Shown: positions 56,654 to 64,000 of the stretch, one piece after another
Layout of the letters: the number at the start of each line of letters is the position of its first letter
Position numbering within the stretch: position 1 is the first letter of the stretch
NCBI RefSeq assembly: GCF_033115175.1
Contig: NC_084827.1
Span: forward strand, 118,885,701 to 118,949,700
DNA: 64,000 nt
DNA from: Lepus europaeus
Taxonomy: Eukaryota > Chordata > Mammalia > Lagomorpha > Leporidae
Direction: 5' to 3'
Notes under the pieces: generated by a model
Databases searched by the model: none
The model's input: the letters and a program-made list of their open reading frames with translations, nothing else
What the model was told of the DNA's origin: nothing
Position numbers and translations under genes: made by a program

Positions 56654-58129
56654 GTAAGAGTCGCCCACTCTCCGCGCCCGAGCGCTGCCAGCGGGGAGCC
56701 CAGGGCGCCGACCGCCCGGTGCAGCTCGGGAGCCGGGCGGGCCCCCTCTGCCTTCCCCCGGAACCTGGGGGTCGCTGGTCCCCTGTCCCCTGGTCCCTCC
56801 AGCCCCAGCACGTCCCCTGGGGCTCCGGGTGGGGTCGGGCAGGGCTCAGAAGTCGAGGGGAGAAGCCCCATTTTCTCCAGAGAAGCGTGTCGCGGGCTGG
56901 GTGGAGAGCACTCGCGGCCCCCCGGGAAGAAGGGCGTGTCGACGGTTTCTGTTCACCTCAGCCTCGCTGGCGGGTCGCGAAAGGCACCCTCTAGTACACA
57001 ACGGTGGCTTTGCGGTTTGTCTGTGGTCAGAGGTACCGGAGAGGCTAACAGGTGTTTTTGTGTGTGATTTTTTTTTTTTTTAAGGATTGGGGCTTGGGTG
57101 GGGGTGGGGTGGGTTCTGGTATTCCGGATGTGCCTGATTTTTAAATGTAGGCTTTGGTGAGTGAAGCCGGCTAATTTCTAGGGTTTATGGTTGATTGGGC
57201 CTTGTGTAAGATGCAATCTGAAATATTCTTAGACGTTTCTCTAGTTCTCAGAGAATTTCTGTAACCAGTCTAGATTGATTCCTTCCACAAACGTTAATCC
57301 GTCAGGTGAAATTGAATGATTTTATGTCACAAAATGAATGCGGGGGTGGGGGAAGGGTGATAATAGTATCAGAGAATCTGGTGTAGGTTTGGGGGGAAAA
57401 CCCAACAGACATTTCAGAAATGCAAAGCATTTCTGAGTTCAAACATCGCGTGTGTTTCTCATTTGCCAGAGCAGGAAAAGAAAGTCTTTTCTCTTTGTAA
57501 ATGTATTGTTTTCTTTGCCTATCAATAAATATTATACAGCAACATTTTTACCCTTTACTTCAGAACTACTGAACCAAAACATGCATAAAGAAAAAAAAAA
57601 ACCCTTTGTAGAAAAAAAAAACACACACAAATTGCAGTTTCGTCACGCCGGTTTTGAGTGGCACCTGACGGTGCAGGTCGAAAATCCTGTGGCCCATTCC
57701 CTCGTGAGCGCGCGGTGAAGCCGTGAAGCCCTAGCACAATCTGCCGCATTGCGCACCGGGCAGGCCTGCGCCGTGGCGGGTGTCAGCCCAAAGCACCCAG
57801 CGGCGAATCCGAACGTATTGGGCCCCGAGTAGTCCGCTGTGACAGTGTTTCTGAACAATAAATGACATCTTTGTCATTTTTAGAGATTAGAGATGCAATC
57901 ACGCCCTTTTCAAAATGGAGGACCACATTTTGTGGCCAGTTGATGTGCGCGAGGTTCTCCTGGATCAGGAACTGATCATTCATAAGAAACTCATAGATGA
58001 CTTTTTTTTTTTTAATTGGAACGTCTGTATTTTGTCACTATTTCCCCACCTCGGGTACCATGGCTGCTAAAACCAGTCTTCGATGTCGTTAAAACCCATT
58101 GCATACTGAGCAGCAGGCTCCCGGATCAG

Positions 58130-60800
58130 GGTTCCTAGGCCCCGCCGGAGCAGCCCCTGCACCGGCAGGGGTGGGGTGGGGTGGGGACGGGGTGGAGTTG
58201 GGGCGCCGATGGACAAACCCTGTGTTCAGAGCCTAGGTCGCTTGTCCCTAGGTCTGGTGGCCCAGCGCCCCCGGGCGACTAAAGACGTGGGCGAGCCGCA
58301 GGTCCGATGACGCAGCAGAGGGTGGTGTCCAGGGCAGACACGGAGGACTGAGGGGCTCTTTGTAAGCCCCCTTGGTCGCATGAAGAGCTTGTTGTAAAAG
58401 AAACGGCCGGTTGCATCTCAGGGAATAAATAATCCGCAGACTGCATTTGAACCCGGGCCATGCAGTCCAAGAGGGGACTGGGAACGCTGTGGCCGAGGCC
58501 GGAAAAGCCTCCATTGTCTCTTAACACAACAAAATGAAACAAAATGGAAAGCACTGCTGCTCCGCGAGCGCAGCAGCCCGGAAGCGCAGCTCCCAGCGCC
58601 GTGGGCCCGAACCTCGGTCTGTCTCTGCACGAGGGAGCCGGTGGCACGTCCAGGCCTCGGGGACGGCGGGCCAGGCTGGTAGCTGGGCTTGCGACCCGGG
58701 CTTGCGGCGCCGCCACGCACACGGCCACGCAGCGGGGCAGGCCGCCGGGCACGCTGCCCCTCGCGTGTTCCTCCAAGTCAACGTATTTCGGCAGAGTTCC
58801 GTTCTCAGAGCTCGAGACACAGGGAAATCGGAACAAAGACAGTATTTCACCCTGGGCTGGCAGGCAGCTGTTAGAGGTATTTACGGCCTCGCCGCAGTGC
58901 GGCGGCCAGGCAGGGTGTGCAGGGGCGCCGGAAGCTGCGGAGAGGCCGCTGGGAATTCTCATTCAAACCCGATTTAGGGCCACGCAGTGAATAGATGCCC
59001 GCTCTCTGGGGACTAGTTCCTTGGTCGTGAAGGCTTTGCAGGGTGAGGGAGAAGCTGGGCTCCCTGGACGTGGTAGGGTGGCTGGCCCCGACTCGATGGA
59101 CGAAATCAGGGAAGCGGTGCCCCGATGGGCAATGTGGGATCCAGACGACAACCTCGAGAAGCGCCCGCTGGCACCACTGAACAGGGCTTTGCAAATCGGA
59201 AAGGACGGGCCAAGGTTTTAATACAGGTTTTCCTGGGACAGAAGAGCGCATTTCCTGTCTCTTTGACGTGGGGCTTCCAGGCGCCTCGGCAGCTAGGCGC
59301 GGGAGCAGTGCGCGCCGCCGCGCCCCGCACGGCGCGGGCACGACTCGGTGCCCCCGCGCGCCGGCCACGCACGCTCGCCGGGCGCCTGGCGCATGTGCAG
59401 TGAAGTGGCCCGATCCCGGGATTCCTCCCGCAGCGCGGGCGGGGGGCGGGGGCGCGCGGCCTCGGAGCGGGAAGCTGGGACCCGACGTGTCCGGCGGGAT
59501 TCGCGCCTGGGCCCGCTTTTGGTTCAGCCTTCCCTCTGAATATAGCCAGGCAGCTCTGCCCTTGACCACCTGATTTCCAAATCCTCACGATAAACCGCCT
59601 GCCACGATGTAAACCCGTGCGTTAGCAGTATGCTGCAAACACCAGCCAGTGGCCAGAGGAAAGAGAATTCCCTGCAGGTGTTACTGTGTGTGTCACCCTG
59701 GGGGGCGGGGGAGAGGTGTGAATGGGTTTTTTCACCCTGGCCTGTCTGTTTTGGGAAAAGGCCCTTCCTCCTGGCGCCTGTTCAAACCGCCAAACTTCAG
59801 GCCGACCTTTCTGCCTCGCCATTCCCGGATCTTGTTACGCCGGCGCAGCACGTTCTAGGGCTCTGTGGGGGCCAGCGGCTCAGCGGAGAGCAGGCAAATA
59901 AATAAATAAACGACAAGCTGGAGGGATTGTCTGCCTGGGCTCGCCTGCTTAATGAGGGATGCGCGTTTAAGGGCCACGAATTTGCTTCTGCGCTGGGGGT
60001 TGGAGTGGGGTGGCGGTGAGAGGCGGCCTCGGGGCCCCCTCGACTCCTTCCAGCCACCCCCGGGGACCCTGCGGGGCTTCCTTTGGGGCCTGGTCAGCTG
60101 CGCCCGCCGGAGGAAGCCCCCTGCCTCGGTTTCCGGGGCTGGTGGAGTCTTCCTGCTCTGCTGTCCGGCGCCTCGTCCAGGAGGAGGCGCTGTAGGACAA
60201 GCGTCTCGCCGGCTGCGCTGCGGCCGCAGATGTCGCCTGCAGGAGCTGGCGGGGGAGGGGAGGACACGTGAGCCGCCCCTCCTGCTCGGGGGCTCCACCC
60301 CGCGCGCAGAATACGTGGGGCCTCCCCGGAGAGGGTCCGCAGTCCCGGAAGGGCAGTGGAGGCAGCGCCGAGGCCCGGGCGCCTGGAGGGAGGTGCTAGG
60401 GTGGCGGCCACCTCGTTTTCTCCGCCCTCCCGGAGAGGGCGCGATTTCTGAGCGCTGCGCTCCGGGGCGCACAACTTCCCTGTTGTGGGGGAGGGGGCAG
60501 CTGCACCCCAAACCGCAGAGTCTCTCCGGCGGCCCGCATTCTTACTGCAGCGAGCCGCTGGGCCTCCCCGCTGATGCCTTAGAACAGGGCCTGGGTCCTG
60601 GGACTCTCTGGAGACTGAGCGCCTGGGGCAAATCCCACGTGCTGTGCCTCGGGACCTACCCCGAAGAGCGTGCCTACTGTCACACCACCCACACCTCTGC
60701 CTGTCGGCGGCCTTCAGTGGGCTCCAGGCGGGTGTTTCCGGCACCAGCGGAGACGCTGAACTGCAGCCGCTGACCCTGACCCGACCCCGCGGATCTCCCA
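58130..60800. other. CpG-rich region, no gene recognised
   Basis: GC- and CpG-rich sequence, strongest at about 59270-59500 and 60000-60500, with open frames on both strands that lack any known domain or homopeptide typical of HOX genes. It could be a CpG island for a non-coding transcript. Confidence 0.4.
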
Positions 60801-61147
60801 TTGTCTCCTGGCAAGGCATCCCTTGCCACTTCCTCTCCCGCTTTAGGGCAGGGGTTCGCAGTGCAGAGCTGCATCCAAATCTCTTTTTTTGTGATGCAGG
60901 TTTGTGGGGCGAACCCCACACCTGCCGCACCGGAATCAGAAAGGCTATAGGTACAGAGAGAGGGCTACTCAGGACCGCATTTTGGAAACATCTCCCTCAG
61001 GGCAATTAGGATGCACGATTTTGTCTGAGATTAGCTTGGTTAAGGGGCTCGCTCTCTCCCTCTCCAGCTCTGGTTCTTTGTTCCCCAAAGACCAAGTCTC
61101 CTCTCTTCTTCCTCTACAGCTAGGCATCCCCCAGGGCTCCATCCACC

Positions 61148-61174
61148 TTTTTTTTTTTTTTTTTTTTTTTTTTT
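61148..61174. repeat. poly(T) run of 27
   Basis: Twenty-seven consecutive T bases ending TTTTCTTAAAAGG. No retroposon body is recognised on either side, although a minus-strand poly(A) tail of an old copy is possible. Confidence 0.9.
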
Positions 61175-61264
61175 CTTAAAAGGTCACTACCTATAGGCTG
61201 AATGATTGCTTCCATTTTAGGGACAGGGCATGGATCCTTTACTTTTGGCTCAAAGATTACAAAG

Positions 61265-61445
61265 AAGGCAAGCCCTGAGTTCAGACTGTCTTTGGTTCAA
61301 ATCCATACTCTACCACTTACCTGCTGGGGGACCCTAGGCAAGTAGCACAAACTCTCTGGTCCCGTTTCCTTGTTTCAAAAGCAGGGGTAGTAACTACCAT
61401 CAAAGGTTGTGCAGTACAAGGCGCCAGGCATGACACTAGCTCTTA
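61265..61445 (+). repeat. MIR SINE (ancient)
   Basis: Matches the MIR core: GTTCAAATCC, then TCTACCACTTACCTGCTGGGGG, GGCAAGTAGCACAAACTCTCT, GTTTCCTTGT and finally CAGGCATGACACTAG. MIR elements spread before the mammalian radiation, so the copy is old and diverged. It is the only interspersed repeat I can assign with confidence, placed at the edge of the repeat-poor HOX core. Confidence 0.8.
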
Positions 61446-63850
61446 GATACATTAGCTCATGGGGTAAGAACTTTGAACTCCCTGGCACGTAAAATTCCAT
61501 GCATGTTCCTTATTATCGTTGTACTGGTTTTCTGCTCAACAATCAGGCTTAGGTTTTTAGAACTGAGAGAAAATGGGCTTACCCAGTGCTTGAATTCTGT
61601 GGTAGACAAGGCAGAGGATTGATCAGCCAAGTTGTAGCACGCTCAAGGGATCTGGGCCATCACTGTCCTGGCTTCAGAGGCATCTTCATGTGTAAAGGCC
61701 AAACCCAGGAGGAAAGTGCCCCACCCCGCTCCTCAGTGGGCAGTGCCCCCAGGGGAGGCCTGACACCCACACACGGGCAGGTCTTGCACTCCTGCAGAAG
61801 GCTGCAGGTCCCAGTGTCTACAGGTCCCCCAGCCACCTTTGCCAACACCACCCTGACCTCCTACTCAGCTGCTCCTCCCCATTCTTCTCCTGTAGGCACA
61901 GGGCAAGAACCCTCTTCAGCCTCTTGACATCTGGGTCCAGAGAGCAGTGGAGGGGGCCAGGGAGCCCCGCCCTGCCCCATACCACCCCTTCTTCCGCTTG
62001 TGCCCTCTGATTTGGGCTCCAGGATTGTGGCTGAGCCTTGGCTCCAACCAGGCCCCTGGCGAGCCAAGGTGGCCTTAGAAAGATAGCCTTCAAAATCTCT
62101 CTTGACCCAATTCTTTGATAGTCTCTCGTTGTGAAGAACGAGTACGTCCTACATCAAGCTGCAAGCTGCACCTGGGTGCACACCCCTGCTCTGACTTCTG
62201 TGACTTCTCCCTAGTCTCGCCAAGAGGGCCTCTGCAGCCCTGGGGCAAGCGGCCACTTGTGACTTAACTGGGGGTCTTCGTGGGCCAGCTTTTCTCTCAA
62301 CTCACACATGCTATCTTTGGCCACTGCCAACAGTGTCAGGCAAAGTTCTGCCCATGGCTTGGGCAGTGGCACCTCAGCTCCCAAGCTACCCTGAGCTGCG
62401 ATGGGACCTCACTTGGGTTCTCCCTGGAGTCAGGTGGCCTTTTCCAGCCCTGGACCCTGAGTCAGTCACCCTGCCTCAAAGCCCCTACTATTGGCCTTCC
62501 CCTTATGGATCACCTCTTCTTCCCAGAGGTGCCAAGCTAGTGCTCCATGGTAAGGCAGGAGGGAGAGGAGTGTTCTTCCTCCAGTGATGGCATACAGGGC
62601 CGGGAGTAGGGACTCCCATTTCTCTCCTGCTTGGGACTCCTTGCTCAGCCCTTCCCTGGCTCTGCCCTCCGCCTGCCTGCATCCTTAAGAACCAGCCTCT
62701 CTGTCTTCCATCTTCCCCTCTTTGCCTGGAGTTTGTCCAGAGCCCCATCCCCATCCCTCCCCTGTGGCTGTAGAGACCTCTAGTTTGAGAGGAAAGAGAG
62801 CCCGACCTCCAGGCAACGGCCTGATGGGAGCCACGAGGAGACACTTTCCTGGTGACACACGACAGAGGCCTGGCCCCATAACATTCAGACCAGGGCCGCT
62901 GCCTTCGCTGTCTGGCCTGGGAGCTGCCTTGGGTGCAGGGCTGAAGGAGTCCTTCAAGGCACCCTGTCTGGTGGGAGCATGCTAGGCAGGAAGTCCCAGA
63001 ACTGACCCTTTCCAGCCAAATGGGGGAGAGGCGGGACCGGAAGTTCCGCTTTACCCAGAAACCATTTCCTTACAAGTTTTAAGGAAGGCTCAGTTTCTCC
63101 TGCCCCACGTCCACTTCCATTACCACCACCAGCAGCAGCAGCATTGAGGCCCCTGAGAAATGGGCACGTTCTAGCTCGGCTCTTCCCACTGCTGCTCAGC
63201 CTCACTTCCCTATCACCACTCTCTTCCATCACAGAAGCTCAGGACCTTGGTGGGGGGGGGGTGGGACAAGAGGGGACTGGAGGAAGGTGGACCCTTACAC
63301 TCTCCTTAACCACTTTGCCTGGCTAACCTAAGGTCACAAGACAATTGAGGGTATCTGCTTCCATGTATTCCTTCTTTCCTCCTTTTCTTTACCCCAGCCA
63401 CTTTGCTGTTGTCTGGGTGTATAGGGGGAAGCTGTGCAGCTTCATCGTGTCCTGTAAGCCACAGTAAAGGCTGCCAGCAAATCCGAGTCACCATCTTTCA
63501 GCACTGCTCACTCCAAAGCACATCTCCTTAGCCCCAACTATGCTCAAAGTGCTTCCACCTCAGCCTTGCCTTCTTCCCCTACCTCCGGAAAAACCTCATC
63601 AAAATTGCAGAGCAATCTTACAGGCTTGTATTAATTTTTGGGAAAAATAAAGTTTAGCTCCCCAAACTTTATTTTTGCAGGTTTTGTTTTTTAAACAGGA
63701 GATTAACAGGGATTAACTTCAAAACTGGTCACCTAATTCTGGCAGAATCAGAAGCCATTTTTGGAAGGGCTGGTCTTCACCTACATTTTTAAAATAGATG
63801 CTATGTGCTGTAAGAGGAAAAGATATTCCTAAATAGCTAATAGAATGTGG

Positions 63851-63918
63851 GGGGGGGGCGGGGAGACACAGAGAGATTCAGAGAGAGAGAAATTCAGAGA
63901 TTCAAAGAGAGAGAAATG
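63851..63918. repeat. G run and GA-rich low-complexity tract
   Basis: A G-rich run followed by a degenerate repeat of AGAGAGATTC and AGAGAGAAA units near the right end of the window. Confidence 0.8.
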
Positions 63919-64000
63919 CCTTATTGTGCAGGCTAACAGCCCTCGGCTTTCTAGCCAATGAAAGTCAAATGAGAAAATGGGCTTGCAAATGTGGTAGAGA

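Larger units (their letters stand above)
51396..64000. other. region downstream of HOXD8 towards HOXD4/HOXD3
   Basis: 12.6 kb without a protein-coding gene I can support. The HOXD8 3' UTR runs to about 52.5 kb. After a mixed region at 52.6-55.4 kb comes a GC-rich, promoter-like stretch at 55.4-57.0 kb. A second GC-rich stretch lies at 58.1-60.8 kb, and an interspersed MIR at about 61.3 kb. In human this interval holds 5' non-coding exons of longer HOXD3/HOXD4 transcripts. I do not see the miR-10b hairpin in the window. Confidence 0.5.

Noticed and set aside
59855-60930. Long frames (218-278 codons) on both strands near 60 kb
   Set aside because: Same GC-driven pattern, with no domain, homopeptide signature or splice pattern supporting a protein.
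51396-64000. miR-10b hairpin or HOXD4 exons
   Set aside because: I see neither the mature miR-10b word nor any further homeobox. They should lie beyond the right end.

Overview
The window is the posterior half of a mammalian HOXD cluster. From left to right it carries EVX2 (minus strand), then HOXD13, HOXD12, HOXD11, HOXD10, HOXD9 and HOXD8 (all plus strand). Its right end lies in the long interval that in mammals precedes miR-10b, HOXD4 and HOXD3. I recognised the genes by their homeodomains and diagnostic N-terminal sequences. Gene order, orientation and exon structure, as well as protein lengths very close to the human ones as I remember them, point to a placental mammal. I cannot name the species. 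An ancient MIR SINE at the right edge fits a mammal.

Layout: EVX2 has three exons between 1102 and 4669. HOXD13 is at 13061-14852, HOXD12 at 19859-20832, HOXD11 at 27336-29112, HOXD10 at 36675-39038, HOXD9 at 42687-44074 and HOXD8 at 50148-51395. Each HOX gene has two coding exons with GT/AG introns, and the homeobox lies in exon 2. EVX2 has an intron inside the homeobox. The intergenic DNA is almost free of recognisable transposons. It holds GC-rich promoter regions, AT-rich blocks full of homeodomain-type sites, simple repeats and several CTCF-like motifs. The rightmost 12.5 kb has no protein-coding gene I can support, but has a GC-rich promoter-like area with one well-formed candidate non-coding exon (56312-56653).

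How the genes work together: these are sequence-specific transcription factors used in collinear order for posterior trunk, limb and genital patterning. EVX2 and HOXD13 sit at the end facing the digit and genital enhancers. CTCF-like motifs near EVX2 read on the minus strand, while those further right read on the plus strand, as expected for a cluster lying between two regulatory domains.

The main oddity: HOXD12 and HOXD13 are frameshifted, while EVX2, HOXD11, HOXD10, HOXD9 and HOXD8 are fully open. I count eight insertion events (11 bases) in HOXD12 and two (2 bases) in HOXD13 exon 2, with no deletions. One single-base insertion falls at the same homeodomain codon junction in both genes. Three pairs of +2 and +1 insertions in HOXD12 exon 1 restore the frame. 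Without the extra bases the lengths would be 270 and 342 codons, as expected for intact genes. Consensus or assembly error is therefore the leading explanation, with real lesions the alternative.
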